Counted from the stretch's first letter, positions 10,211-19,209 are shown. The stretch is 64,000 nucleotides of DNA from Symbiodinium natans (GCA_905221605.1 CAJNDS010001780.1:652589-716588); one strand, 5' to 3'. The notes: generated from the letters alone by a model not told the origin. Made by a program: numbers and translations.

Positions 10211-10948
10211 AGGTATAGCCGGTACTGTATCACCTCACAACGCTGTATGTAAATGGGCTCCCAGGTAGCACTGCACACTCGAGCCCTAAAGAACAAACCC
10301 CAAACCCTAAACCCTAAACCCCAAACCCTAAACCCCAAACCCTTAACCGCAACAGCCTCTAACTCCCCCCCTGCGCTTCAGTCTGCCACCTCGCGCATTG
10401 TGGCAGGCCGATTGGGTGCATGGGGGCAATGGTGACCCTATGGTTGTTCTGGTCGTTGGGGGGTGTTAGAGTTTGGGGTTTAGGGGTTTAGGGAGTTAGG
10501 GTTTAAGGTGGGGTGGCTATTTGAGGGCTTCACATGCAGAGTTTTCGGCAACTATTTGGAACAGTTTAAGTGTCATTTAACCCTAAACGTGATTGAAAGA
10601 AATTCCAAAATTTGGGGCCGCGCTTCACACAAGGGTTCTCGACGAACCATCTTGGCCTTTACCCTCACGAGTACACCCTAAACTCTAAACCCTACACCCT
10701 AACTCTCAACCCTAAACCCTAAACCCTACACCCTAAACCCTAAACCCTAAACCCCTTTAACCGTTTTCGGGTTTAGGGCTGCTCGGGTTCCTGGGTCTTC
10801 CTAGGGCAGTTCTGTAGATTAGGGGCCATGGGTCCTTTGGTGCCTAACTTTCTCTTCCCCTAGTTCTACTAGGTTTCGGGTTTCGGGTTTAGGGTTTAGG
10901 GTTTAGGGGTACCCGAACAAGTGGGCACTGTTTTTAGGGGTTTAGAGG

Positions 10949-11091
10949 GTGTTCTGGCTCGATCTAGTCTGGTGGACCACGCAAGACCTTGACCTCGGGA
11001 TCATCTTGAACCAGTTCACAGCGCAACAGCTCCCAAATGGGCCGGAGCCGGTTGGGAGAATCGAAATCCCCACTCACTTGCTGGGTGCCTC
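10949..11091 (+). CDS. candidate exon upstream of 11095
   Basis: An open frame reads LDLGIILNQFTAQQLPNGPE then PVGRIEIPTHLLGAS and runs to the CCTCCAG boundary used by the next exon. It may be a preceding exon or chance; the junction to 11095 is not defined. Confidence 0.25.
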
Positions 11092-11094
11092 CAG

Positions 11095-11196
11095 ATCAGC
11101 GGCCAGCTGTCTGAAAAAGGTGAGGCTGACTATGACGGGGAAGTTTGGACCCGCAGCCAGAACAAGGAGCTCAAGCAGCTGCGTCGGATGGAAGAG
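11095..11196 (+). CDS. candidate exon, coiled-coil-like
   Basis: Exactly 34 codons in phase 0 between CCTCCAG|A and ATGGAAGAG|GC. Reads ISGQLSEKGEADYDGEVWTR then SQNKELKQLRRMEE, a Glu/Lys/Leu-rich helix at the end. The next exon (11298) continues in the same phase across a 101-bp GC-AG intron. Product not recognised. Confidence 0.45.
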
Positions 11197-11297
11197 GCAA
11201 GCTCTTTGCTTTCACAACTGTTCACTGACGCATTCGTTTCAGCAACAGGCGTGATTCTCAGTCATTCTGTATCATTCTGATCATTATCAGGCGTCAG
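11197..11297 (+). other. candidate 101-bp GC-AG intron
   Basis: Starts GCAAGC after GAAGAG and ends GGCGTCAG before G. The 3' half is pyrimidine-rich with CTGAT/CTGAC words suited to a branch point. Unlike its neighbours it has no telomere-type repeat. Confidence 0.4.
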
Positions 11298-11349
11298 GCT
11301 TCGGCGGGGACGGCAGATAACAACAACCATTTCCATCTTGCGGACGGAG
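11298..11349 (+). CDS. candidate exon following 11095-11196
   Basis: Acceptor GCGTCAG|G, donor ACGGAG|GC. Continues phase 0 as ASAGTADNNNHFHLADG plus one base. Both ends match the AG|G rules. Confidence 0.4.
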
Positions 11350-11351
11350 GC

Positions 11352-11407
11352 CGTAAACCCTAAACCCTGAATCCTAAACCCTAAACCCTAAACCCTAAAC
11401 CCTAAAC
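11352..11407 (-). repeat. interstitial telomere-type array (C-rich on +)
   Basis: Eight CCCTAAA-type units, one CCTGAAT. Confidence 0.95.
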
Positions 11408-11643
11408 CTCATACCCAGAGAGGCAAGACACCTTAGGGCCCGTGCTGTGAATCAAGGAAACTGGGTAGTTCTCTAAGTTAGGGTTCCTTTCGGGGTCCTT
11501 CGTTGCTATTCTGCAAACCCTAAACCCTCAACCGACCCTATACAGGTCCCAAAACGGGGCCCTAATTGAGACTAGCCATCTGCTTGCGCCGGTTTCAGAA
11601 GTAGGAGCTTCCCGGATTTTATCTTTTGTGCTGGTTCAGAGAC

Positions 11644-11697
11644 TACCCTAAACCCTAAACCCTAAACCCTAAGCCTAAACCCTAAACCCTAAACCAC
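11644..11697 (-). repeat. interstitial telomere-type array (C-rich on +)
   Basis: About seven units with one base missing near 11671. Confidence 0.95.
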
Positions 11698-11765
11698 CCA
11701 TATTCCTTATGACGAAGGTGCGTAGACCCCGGCTGTAACCGCCTAAGCAGGCCCTCAAAGGATGA

Positions 11766-11950
11766 TCCCTAAACCCTAAACCCTAAACCCTAACCCCTAA
11801 ACTTGCACCCTAAACCCTAAACCCCAAACCCTTTATAAACCCTAAACCTTTTATAATCCCTAAACCCTAAACCCTAAACCCTAAACCCTAAACCCTAAAC
11901 CCTAAACCCTAAACCCTAAACCCTAAACCCTAAACCCTAAACCCTAAACC
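11766..11950 (-). repeat. long telomere-type array (C-rich on +)
   Basis: Broken units to 11852, with two TTTATAA interruptions, then about fourteen perfect CCCTAAA units (11853-11949). Ends 12 bp before an exon acceptor. Confidence 0.95.
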
Positions 11951-11962
11951 TTTGCTTGGCAG

Positions 11963-12038
11963 GTGCGGCAGTCCTTGGCCCGCGTCCCTGATGCAGCGCC
12001 ACGTTTGCGAGGAGCGGCTGCTGCTGGGCGCTGTTCAG
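11963..12038 (+). CDS. candidate mini-exon
   Basis: Acceptor GGCAG|G and donor GTTCAG|GT. One leading base, then exactly 25 codons reading CGSPWPASLMQRHVCEERLL then LGAVQ. Both splice signals fit and a C-rich array lies just upstream. Confidence 0.4.
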
Positions 12039-12069
12039 GTTCGGGTTAGGGGTTTAGGGTCAAAGGCCA

Positions 12070-12158
12070 AACCCTAAACCCCAAACCCCAAACCCCAAAC
12101 CCCAAACCCCAAACCCCAAACCCTAAACCCTAAGCCCTAAACCCTAAACCCTAAACCC
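12070..12158 (-). repeat. telomere-type array, CCCCAAA then CCCTAAA
   Basis: Six consecutive CCCCAAA units followed by CCCTAAA units; the variant is homogenised as a block rather than scattered. Confidence 0.9.
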
Positions 12159-12164
12159 TGCGTT

Positions 12165-12221
12165 GCCAGTTGCTGTAAGGATGGCAGCAAAGCACGCAAG
12201 CAGGACATGAAACGCTGAAAC
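12165..12221 (+). CDS. candidate C-terminal mini-exon
   Basis: Reads CVASCCKDGSKARKQDMKR and then TGA. Basic tail with a Cys cluster; weak evidence only. Confidence 0.22.
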
Positions 12222-12304
12222 CCTCGCCCTTGATATGGAGCAAAGGCCCCAAACTTTCAGCACCCTGTGCCCAACACCCAACACCCCTAACCCTTAAAAC
12301 CCTA

Positions 12305-12411
12305 GCCCCTAAACCCTAAACCCTAAACCCTAAACCCTAAACCCTAAACCCTAAACCCTAAACCCTAAACCCTAAACCCTAAACCCTAAACCCTAAACCC
12401 TATACCCCAAA
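12305..12411 (-). repeat. long telomere-type array (C-rich on +)
   Basis: About fifteen almost perfect CCCTAAA units. Confidence 0.97.
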
Positions 12412-12417
12412 CCATGT

Positions 12418-12495
12418 GTCCGAAACCTTCACGTCCTCCTGGGAAAGGACCTCCGACACTCTGAGTCTCCAGAGCAGAGGGCGGTGCAGGGACAG
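12418..12495 (+). CDS. candidate mini-exon
   Basis: Frame reads VRNLHVLLGKDLRHSESPEQ then RAVQGQ and ends at GACAG|GT, a canonical-like donor. Flanked by a C-rich array on the left and a G-rich array on the right. The acceptor is not clear. Confidence 0.35.
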
Positions 12496-12520
12496 GTGCC
12501 TTGGTCGTTTTGGGGTTTCG

Positions 12521-12615
12521 GGTTAGGGTTTAGGGTTTAGGGTTTAGGGTTTAGGGTTTAGGGTTTAGGGTTTAGGGTTTAGGGTTTAGGGTTTAGGGTT
12601 TAGGGTTTAGGGTTT
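12521..12615 (+). repeat. long telomere-type array (G-rich on +)
   Basis: About thirteen TTTAGGG units; right-hand partner of the array at 12305. Confidence 0.97.
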
Positions 12616-12616
12616 T

Positions 12617-12840
12617 CTGTGATAGGGCGTAGATGCTGTGAAGGTTAGGCTTTGGAACAAGCTCGCTTGCTTCGTGAGGCGCGAAGAGCAGCTTTGGCCC
12701 GACTGTGGAAGGCCATCTAACGCTTTTCTCCCACCCCACGCCGTCCGAGGCGGCAAAGCCACCCAAACCTATTCCTTTTAGGGTTTAGACCTAAACTCAA
12801 GGCAACAGTCCATTTTAAACACTTCTTCCGTTTTGGGACA
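12617..12840 (+). repeat. direct repeat, copy 1 (long form)
   Basis: Matches 13019-13190 closely (GATAGGGCGTAGATGCTGTG start, TTCCGTTTTGGGACA end). Copy 1 has about 56 bp (12666-12721) absent from copy 2, and this extra piece has a protein-like frame LACFVRREEQLWPDCGRPSN. A diverged relative of the right half lies near 1207-1325. Confidence 0.75.
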
Positions 12841-12874
12841 TTCTGTCAGGGGGTTGTAAGAGGGTTCCTGGTTC

Positions 12875-12960
12875 CGAGAGGAGAACCTGCTCCGGTACCG
12901 GGCCCATCGTGGGTGCTACCGACCTCTGGGAGGCGGGCGAGCGACCTGTCGGCTGTCGAG
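12875..12960 (+). CDS. candidate mini-exon
   Basis: Frame reads REENLLRYRAHRGCYRPLGG then GRATCRLS. GC-rich island between the two direct repeats; boundaries GTTCCGAG and GTCGAG|G. Confidence 0.28.
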
Positions 12961-13018
12961 GGGTTTAGGTGCCGCCCCCCAACTGTAGGGGAGCGGCCTA
13001 GGCCTTGAGTTTAGGGTT

Positions 13019-13190
13019 TGCTGCGATAGGGCGTAAATGCTGTGAAGGTTAGGCTTTGGAACAAGCTCGACTTTTCTCCCACCCCACGCCGTCCGAGGCG
13101 GCAAAGCCACCCAAACCTATTCCTTCTGGGGTTTAGGCCTAAACTCAAGGCAACAGTCCACTTCTAAAAGCTTCTTCTGTTTTGGGACAG
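13019..13190 (+). repeat. direct repeat, copy 2 (short form)
   Basis: Same as 12617-12840 but lacking the exon-like 56 bp; the join is ACAAGCTCGACTTTTCTCCC. Confidence 0.75.
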
Positions 13191-13194
13191 GTCT

Positions 13195-13310
13195 GAAGGG
13201 GGTTCAAGGGGTCTCAGGAGGGTCCCAGAAGGGTTCAGGGAGGGTCCAGGAAGGCCATCAAGGGTCCCAGGGGCGTCCCAGGGCAGTCCCAGGGCAGTCC
13301 CAGGGCCATA
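13195..13310 (+). repeat. short GGGTCCCAG-type minisatellite
   Basis: Imperfect repeats of AGGGTCCCAGG / GGGCAGTCCCAG about 10-17 bp long, ending at 13310. Confidence 0.5.
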
Positions 13311-13370
13311 GTCGAAAACGCAGTTTTTGAAAACCCGCCCTCCTTGGGCATGCTGCGGCTGATCTATAGG
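13311..13370 (+). CDS. candidate mini-exon
   Basis: Exactly 20 codons: VENAVFENPPSLGMLRLIYR, then a G-rich array. Protein-like but unrecognised. Confidence 0.28.
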
Positions 13371-13725
13371 GTTTAGGGTTTAGGGCTTTGGCTTGACGGT
13401 TTCAGGGTTTAAGGGCTTAAAGGTTGAAAGTTTTAGGGCATAAGGGTTTAAGGGTTTGAGGTTTGGAGGGCTTGAGGGTTAAGGGATTAAGGGTAGAGGG
13501 TGTTTTGGGACGAAGGTTCTAATCAGCTGTTTGGGATGAGATCAGCCAACAAATCAGGCCGGGGGGCCTGATTTTCGTCTTTCAATCTAGGGCAGCTTCA
13601 TGTAAGGCAAAAAGAGGCTCACATCAACCCAGACACTGTGAGTTAGATTAGAGGCTCAACTACCCACCCGAACACTCTAAACTCTAAACCTCCTATAGCT
13701 GTCCGTTGTCTGAGTTAAGCTTTCC

Positions 13726-13870
13726 GTAATTAATCCCCTCCCCCTAATATTAAACACCCCCCTACCCCCTAATATTAAAATCCCCCCCAATATACTATAA
13801 TATAACTATAATGGGGGGTATTTAATATTAGGGGGTAGGGGGGTGTTTAATATTAGGGGGAGGTGATTAC
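13726..13870. repeat. large inverted repeat just upstream of the RCC1-like gene
   Basis: Two arms of about 60 bp, each holding two CCCCCTAATATTAAA-like words (left) or their complement (right), meet at an AT-rich centre near 13792-13811. It ends about 45 bp before the ATG at 13915 and could be a foldback element or the leader hairpin. Confidence 0.7.
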
Positions 13871-13914
13871 AAGTGAGCCCTTGTAGCTTGATTGATGGGT
13901 GACTGAACAGCGTT

Positions 13915-15387
13915 ATGGCCCATACGGCCCTTATGATTGAAGTAGGCCTGCTTAGTGGCAGGAAAGTTTCACTGAAAGCAGCACCGGATGAGTCCATAGA
14001 AGCATTGCTGGGTTTGGCGCAGCGGGAACTGGCAGTTGGCAGGGGCAGACTTCTGGACTCCTCTGGTTGCTTCCTGGATAGAGCAGCCACACTTGTGGAT
14101 TCTGGGGTGCAGAGCGGTGATACGCTGACCTTGCAGATTAGCGGCGCTGAAGTTCACAGAAGCATCGCTGCCTTTGTTGCAATTCTGGGCGATGGGTCTG
14201 TCGCGAGCTGGGGCCGTGCTGACGCTGGCGGCGACAGCAGTGCTGTGCAACATCAGTTGAAGCACGTGCGGCAGATCCAAGCTGCCAATGGGGCGTTTGC
14301 TGCCATTCTGGGCGATGGTTCTGTTGTGACCTGGGGCTCTGCTCCCGCTGGCGGCAACAGCAGTGCTGTGCAACATCAGTTGAAGGACGTGCGGCAGATC
14401 CAAGCGGCCAATGGGGCATTTGCTGCCATTCTGGGCGATGGTTCTGTTGTGACCTGGGGCCGTGCTGACTCTGGCGGAGACAGCCGTGCTGTTCAACATC
14501 AGCTGAAGCACGTGTCTCGGATCCAAGCTGCCAATATTGGGGCGTTTGCCGCCATTCTGGGCGATGGTTCTGTTGTGACCTGGGGCCGTGCTGACGCTGG
14601 CGGCGACAGCAGTGCTGTGCAACATTAGTTGAAGGACGTGCGTCAGATCCAAGCTGCTGATGGGGCATTTGCAGCCATCCTGGGCGATGGTTCAGTTGTG
14701 GCCTGGGGCCGTGCTCTCGCTGGCGGCGACAGCAGTGCTGTGCAACATCAGTTGAAGGACGCGCGGCAGATCCAAGCTGCCAGTTGGGCATTTGCTGCCA
14801 TTGTGGGCGATGGTTCTGTTGTGACCTGGGGCCATGCTCTCGCTGGCGGCAACAGCAGTGCTGTGCAACATCAGCTGAAGGACGTGCGGCAGATCCAAGC
14901 TGCCGATGGGGCATTTGCTGCCATTCTGGGCGATGGTTCTGTTGTGACCTGGGGCCATTCTGACAATGGCGGCGACAGCAGTGCTGTGCAACATCAGCTG
15001 AAGGACGTGCGGCAGATCCAAGCTGCCGATAACGCATTTGCTGCCATTCTGGGCGACAGTTCTGTTGTGACCTGGGGCCGTGCTGACTCTGGCGGCGACA
15101 GCAGTGCTGTGCAACATAAGTTGAAGGACGTGCAGCAGATCCAAGCTGCGAATCTTGGGGCATTTGCAGCCATTCTGGGCGACGAATCTGTTGTGACGTG
15201 GGGCCGTGCAGACGCCGGCGGCGACAGCAGTGCTGTGCAACATCAGTTGACGGGCGTGCAGCAGATCCAAGCTGCCGATGTGGCATTTGCTGCCATTCTG
15301 GGCGATGGTTCAGTTGTGGCCTGGGGCCGTGCTCTCGCTGGCGGCGACAGCAGTGCTGTGCAAGATCAGCTCAAATCCCCGCAGTAG
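13915..15387 (+). CDS. Ubl plus RCC1-like repeat protein (interrupted by one in-frame TAG)
   Basis: A single intronless frame of 491 codons from ATG 13915 to TAG 15385, broken only by TAG at 14626-14628. Residues 1-80 are a ubiquitin-like head (RGRLLDSSGCFLDRAATLVD, then SGVQSGDTLTLQ). Ten repeats of about 41 residues follow, consensus FAAILGDGSVVTWGRADAGG then DSSAVQHQLKDVRQIQAA. The G-D-G-S-V-x-x-W-G core is the RCC1/HERC-type blade signature; a beta-propeller-like fold and a protein-binding role are inferred. This family is very common in Symbiodinium-like genomes, often as tandem or retro-derived single-exon copies. Codon use is GC-rich and the repeats are nearly identical at DNA level, implying recent unit duplication. 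The broken state suggests either a young pseudogene or an allele/sequencing error. Minus-strand frames over this region are shadows. Confidence 0.85.
14626..14628 (+). other. in-frame TAG within RCC1-like repeat 4
   Basis: Every other repeat has CAG (Gln) or AAG at this position (AACATCAGTTGAAG); here it is AACATTAGTTGAAG, a single C-to-T change. Downstream frame is intact for another 252 codons. Confidence 0.9.
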
Positions 15388-15466
15388 ATACTGGACCTCG
15401 CTTTGCAGCGGGGCCGAAACAGCCCATGTGTTTACTCCGTCACCGGCCCTTGTTCTTTGTGTGTGT

Positions 15467-15467
<1 letters not shown>

Positions 15468-15503
<36 letters not shown>
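15468..15503 (+). repeat. (CT)n microsatellite
   Basis: Eighteen uninterrupted CT units after a short GT run, about 80 bp past the RCC1-like stop, probably in its 3' flank. Confidence 0.95.
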
Positions 15504-15506
<3 letters not shown>

Positions 15507-15599
15507 TCTCCCTTTCTTGTCTTTCAAACCCTAAGCCCCAAGCCCCACACTCTTATTGAGGACACAATTCGGGTTTGGGGCTTAGGGCCGTTTAAGGTT

Positions 15600-15890
15600 C
15601 AGGGTGAAGATCATGTTTGACATACTTGGTACATGATTTTACAATACTTCGTCATGGTGCATATACCAAACATGACACTGCACCAATACTTCATTGTGGC
15701 CACCATGCAACTCATTATTATTGCCGTTTGGTTCAAGTAATTCTGTAAATATTCTTCAAGAACATTCAAGAACCAATATGTATACCTGTAATTGCTCGTC
15801 CAGATACTGTTTGCAGTTGTATAGATTTTGTAGGCAAATAGTTAGCACAATGCAGCAGGTACTAATACTGAAGATGCTGTAGCACGTGCC
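15600..15890. other. AT-richer stretch, no gene recognised
   Basis: Contains repeated CAATACTTC and CATGGTGCAT-like words in both orientations (15630-15710), suggesting a decayed foldback. Could include the 3' flank of the RCC1-like gene. Confidence 0.3.
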
Positions 15891-15949
15891 TAATTCAAGT
15901 CCCGATCCCTATCCGAACCCCCTGACGCTGTTCACGGATTTAAACCCTA

Positions 15950-16310
15950 TGCTCTGAACCTGAAGCCCTACTTGCCCGTCGCCTAACCTTCAACCCGGGA
16001 CTCTCAACCCGAATTTACACCCTGTAAACCTTTAAACCCCTCCCCCCCCAAGCCTACACCCCCCAAACCCTGATCGCTAAGCCTTCCACTCTGACCCTAA
16101 ACCCTAAACCCTGAACCCTAAACCCCAAACCCCAAAAACCCCTAAACCCTAAAGACCCCTAAGCCCTAAACAAGCCCCTAGACCCTAAACCCGAAAACCC
16201 CCTAAAGCCTAAAAAACTCTGAGGCCTAAACCAAAAAAGCCTAAACCCAAAAAACCCCGAAGCTCTAAACCCCCAACAGCCCTACAAAAACCCGAAACCC
16301 TCGCTCGACG
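15950..16310 (-). repeat. degenerate telomere-type block (C-rich on +)
   Basis: CCCTAAA derivatives mixed with CCCCTAAA, CCTAAAAA and CCCGAAA. No gene. Confidence 0.7.
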
Positions 16311-16333
16311 CAAGTGATAAATTTGTTACCATG

Positions 16334-16545
16334 GTGGTTTAGGTAGGGATAGGGTCTATGCATAGGGGTCTATGGGGAAAGGGAGGTCACCTATGCATAG
16401 GGGTCTATGCAGAAACGGGTGGGTCCTATGCATAGGGTACCACTAAGCAATGAGAGGGCGCAGATCATCGGGCCCTATCCCAAAACCATAGGGGTCTGTA
16501 TAGGGGTCTATCGACGCCTATCATAGGGGGCTACTTAATGGACCC
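16334..16545. repeat. CTATGCATAGG tandem/palindromic repeat
   Basis: At least five copies of GTCTATGCATAGGGGTCTAT-like units in tandem and inverted order, ending CTATCATAGGGGGCTA. ATGCAT palindromes make it self-complementary. Confidence 0.6.
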
Positions 16546-16699
16546 ATCTTCTTGCTACGAAGTACGGAGTTAAGAGTTTTAGGGTTTGGGGTTTTGGCTT
16601 TTTTCAGCTACATACTCACTCCCTTTAGGGGATTGCAAAGGGTACCTGAAGTTCCTGAGCCCGAAACCCTAAACCCTAAATCCTAAACCCTAACCCTAA

Positions 16700-16985
16700 A
16701 CCCTAAACCCTACTCCTGGGTCTCGAATTCCTGGGCCTACCGAGGTTGCCGCAGAGCAGGTTGCAGCGCCTCTTTTGGCCCCTTGGGGCCGCACACTGGG
16801 ATGTTCGCTCTCGGTTCCCTTGGTTTACAGGGCCGATTTGGGGTTTTGTAAGGTTTGGGGTTCCTAAGTTTCCCATCATATCTTCGTTCAGGCGCACACC
16901 TTCAAGTCGAGCTTTGTTTTTGGAAGATTTGCCATCTACTTCGAGTTCAGGGGTATCAGGAGGGGCCCCGAGAAGGGACCCTTAA
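16700..16985 (+). CDS. possible exon(s), frame unclear
   Basis: GC-rich island after a C-rich array. One + frame reads RLQRLFWPLGAAHWDVRSRF then PWFTGPIWGF; a second + frame and the minus strand are also open. No family recognised. Confidence 0.22.
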
Positions 16986-17109
16986 TCTTATTCCCCCCCC
17001 TACAACCCCTATATATATATATACCTTGTATAGTCCCTATGTACCTAAGTAGCCCCTAAATATTTTAAACCCCAAATGGCCGCGAAGTTCCCTTGTAAGG
17101 GTACCTCCT

Positions 17110-17235
17110 CTACAGGGTGGGGCCCCCTAGTTATAAGTAGAGTTATAAGGGCCCTAAATTGGGTTCTAAGGACCCTAAGTTAGGTTATAAGTCCCTTAAC
17201 TACAGTTAGTATAGTAAGGGGGCCCCACCCTGTAG
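17110..17235. mobile_element. foldback element, family K
   Basis: Arms CTACAGGGTGGGGCCCCCTA and TAAGGGGGCCCCACCCTGTAG are near-perfect inverses. Core word TTATAAGGGCCCTAAATTGG recurs at 55476-55496. Confidence 0.75.
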
Positions 17236-17256
17236 TCCCTGACCTATGGATCTGGG

Positions 17257-17313
17257 ATGTCCGGAGCCGAGGAGGCACCGGAGTCTGCTGTCGATATGAA
17301 GCCCTCAACCCAT
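17257..17313 (+). CDS. candidate first exon with ATG
   Basis: Reads MSGAEEAPESAVDMKPSTH and then enters a G-rich array. Acidic start; unrecognised. Confidence 0.25.
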
Positions 17314-17324
17314 ACACCCCTGCG

Positions 17325-17412
17325 GGGTTTAGGGTTTAGGGTTTAGGGTTTAGGGTTTAGGGTTTGGGGTTTAGGGTTTAGGGTTTAGGGTTTGGGGTTT
17401 GGGGTTTTGGGC
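17325..17412 (+). repeat. telomere-type array (G-rich on +)
   Basis: About twelve TTTAGGG/TTTGGGG units. Confidence 0.95.
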
Positions 17413-17767
17413 TTAGGGTTTGGCACTTAGGGTTTGGCTGCTGGGTCTTGGCATGACACGCCTCTTTGGGTTTGGGGTTTAGGGTAGTTACATGGCACCT
17501 GGATATGGCACTTACCTTTTTTCAGGGCTTTGGAAGTACAGGTCCCGGGGCTGTTTTATGGCGGGGGGGGGGGGGGGAGTAAAGATTTTCACAATTGGGC
17601 CCATACTAATTTCAGATGAGCCCTCACGGCCTTGAACCCGAGACCCCTGAACCCCTCAGCCCCCAAGCCCTGAACCCTGAGCCCCTAAGCCCCCAAACCC
17701 TTATGCCCCCTAAATGCTGAACACCAAGCCTTCCTTAAAGCCTAAAACCTAAACCCTAAACCCTAAA

Positions 17768-17851
17768 ATGAAGGAAGCTCTCACTGCTTCCATTACCTCA
17801 CAGACGCCGTTCAACTGGGCCGGGATGCCTGGCACTTTTCTAGACTCCATG
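17768..17851 (+). CDS. candidate exon with ATG
   Basis: ATG directly after a CCCTAAA unit; reads MKEALTASITSQTPFNWAGM then PGTFLDSM. Between a C-rich (left) and G-rich (right) block. Confidence 0.3.
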
Positions 17852-17969
17852 AGGGTTAGAGTTTAGGGTTTAGGGTTTTTAGGTTTTAGGGTTTAGGTTT
17901 TAGGGTTTAGGGTTTAGGGTTTCGTTTGCAGGGTTTAGGTTTCAGGGAGCAGGTGTTGGGTTTTCCGGG

Positions 17970-18086
17970 GTTGATAGGCTTAGGTCGGTGCATTCTCGTT
18001 TGGAGCCCCCTAGCCTGTTGTACCCGTTAGACATTTCGGGGTACAAGCGTGTTCTGGTTAAGTTTGTTGAATTCCGAGATGTCCTA
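17970..18086 (+). CDS. candidate exon
   Basis: Open frame of 39 codons reading VDRLRSVHSRLEPPSLLYPL then DISGYKRVLVKFVEFRDVL, entering a C-rich array. Balanced hydrophobic/charged composition makes it one of the better islands, but the splice boundaries are not clear. Confidence 0.35.
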
Positions 18087-18094
18087 GACCCCCT

Positions 18095-18745
18095 AAACCC
18101 CAAACCCTGAACCCCAAACGCCTAAACCCTAAACCCCAAACCCTAAACCCCAACAGCCCCAAAACCCCTAAACCCCAAAAGCCCCAAACCCCAAAGATCC
18201 CAAGCCCCAAAGCCCCAACAGCCCCAAAACCCCAAAACCCCTAAACCCCAAAAGCCCCCAAACCCCAAAGATCCCAATCCCAAAGCCCCAAAACCCCAAA
18301 ACACCAAAACCCCAAAACCCCAAAACCCCAAAACCCCAAAAAAAACAAAACCCCTAAACCTCAACCCCCCCTTAAACCAAAACCCCGAAACCCCAAAACC
18401 CCAAAACCCAAAAACCCCGTAACCCCAAAACCCCAAAACCCCAAAACCCAAAACCCCAAACACAAACCACAAACCCTAAACCCTCAACCCCAGAACCCTT
18501 AAACCCCAAACCCCTAAACCCCAAAACCCTAAATCCGAAACCCTAAACCCCAAACCCCAAACCCTAAACCCTAAACCCTAAACCCCAAACCCCAAAACCC
18601 CAAAACCCCAAAACCCCGACACCCTAAACCCGAAACCCCAAAACCCCAATCCCCAAAACCCAAACCCCAAACCCCAAACCCCAAACCCTAAACCCTAAAC
18701 CCTAAACCCTAAACCCTAAACCCTAAACCCTAAACCCCAAACCAT
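18095..18745 (-). repeat. long variant array: CCCCAAA and CCCCAAAA (C-rich on +)
   Basis: About 650 bp of CCCTAAA, CCCCAAA and CCCCAAAA units, the eight-base form dominating 18160-18470. Frames over it give only GFWGFGV-type peptides and are not genes. Confidence 0.95.
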
Positions 18746-18751
18746 TCCAAG

Positions 18752-18823
18752 GTGGCAGCCACAGTGGGCATGCTCGGCCCCGAAGCCGCCCGCGAGCGCC
18801 TAAATGGAGCGACAAACCGCTGG
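18752..18823 (+). CDS. candidate mini-exon
   Basis: Acceptor TTCCAAG|G, then 24 phase-0 codons VAATVGMLGPEAARERLNGA then TNRW, ending against a G-rich array. The left neighbour is C-rich. Confidence 0.35.
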
Positions 18824-18827
18824 GGTT

Positions 18828-19208
18828 TAGGGTTTCGGGTTTAGGGTTTAGGATTTAGGGTTTAGGGCTAGGGTTTAGGGTTTCGGGTTTCGGGTTTAGG
18901 GCTAGGGTTTAGGTTTTAGGGTTTGGGGTTTGGGGTTTGGGGTTTGGGTTTAGGGGTTTAGGGGTTTCGAGGTGTCGGGGTTTCGGGGTATAGGGTTCCG
19001 AGGTTTGGGGGTCAGGGGTTGAGGGTTTCTAGGGTGTATTGCTCAGGGTTTCGGGTTTATGGAGATAGGGGGTTTAGGGTTTAAGGTTTTTGAGTTCAGG
19101 GGTGTTTGGGTTCAGGGTTTTAGGGGGCAGGGTTTGGGCTTCAGGGTGCCAGGGTTGAGGGTAGGGGTTTCGCGTTTCAGGTGCTGGGGTGTCAGTGTTT
19201 AGGGTTCT
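18828..19208 (+). repeat. degenerate telomere-type block (G-rich on +)
   Basis: About 380 bp of TTTAGGG, TTTCGGG, TTTGGGG and longer derivatives, less ordered to the right. Confidence 0.85.
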
Positions 19209-19209
19209 A

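Noticed and set aside
823-12615. CRISPR-like pattern of short repeats separated by unique spacers
   Set aside because: Spacers vary from under 50 to over 500 bp, repeats are 7-mers in tandem, orientation alternates, and the setting is eukaryotic.
13969-15286. Long minus-strand frames over the RCC1-like gene (227, 382 and 192 codons)
   Set aside because: Shadows of the repeated + strand coding units; only the + frame gives the conserved GDGSVVTWG blade.
18143-18472. 109-codon minus frame rich in GFWGFGVLGF
   Set aside because: Entirely coded by CCCCAAA/CCCCAAAA units read in three frames; the peptide is a by-product of the repeat.
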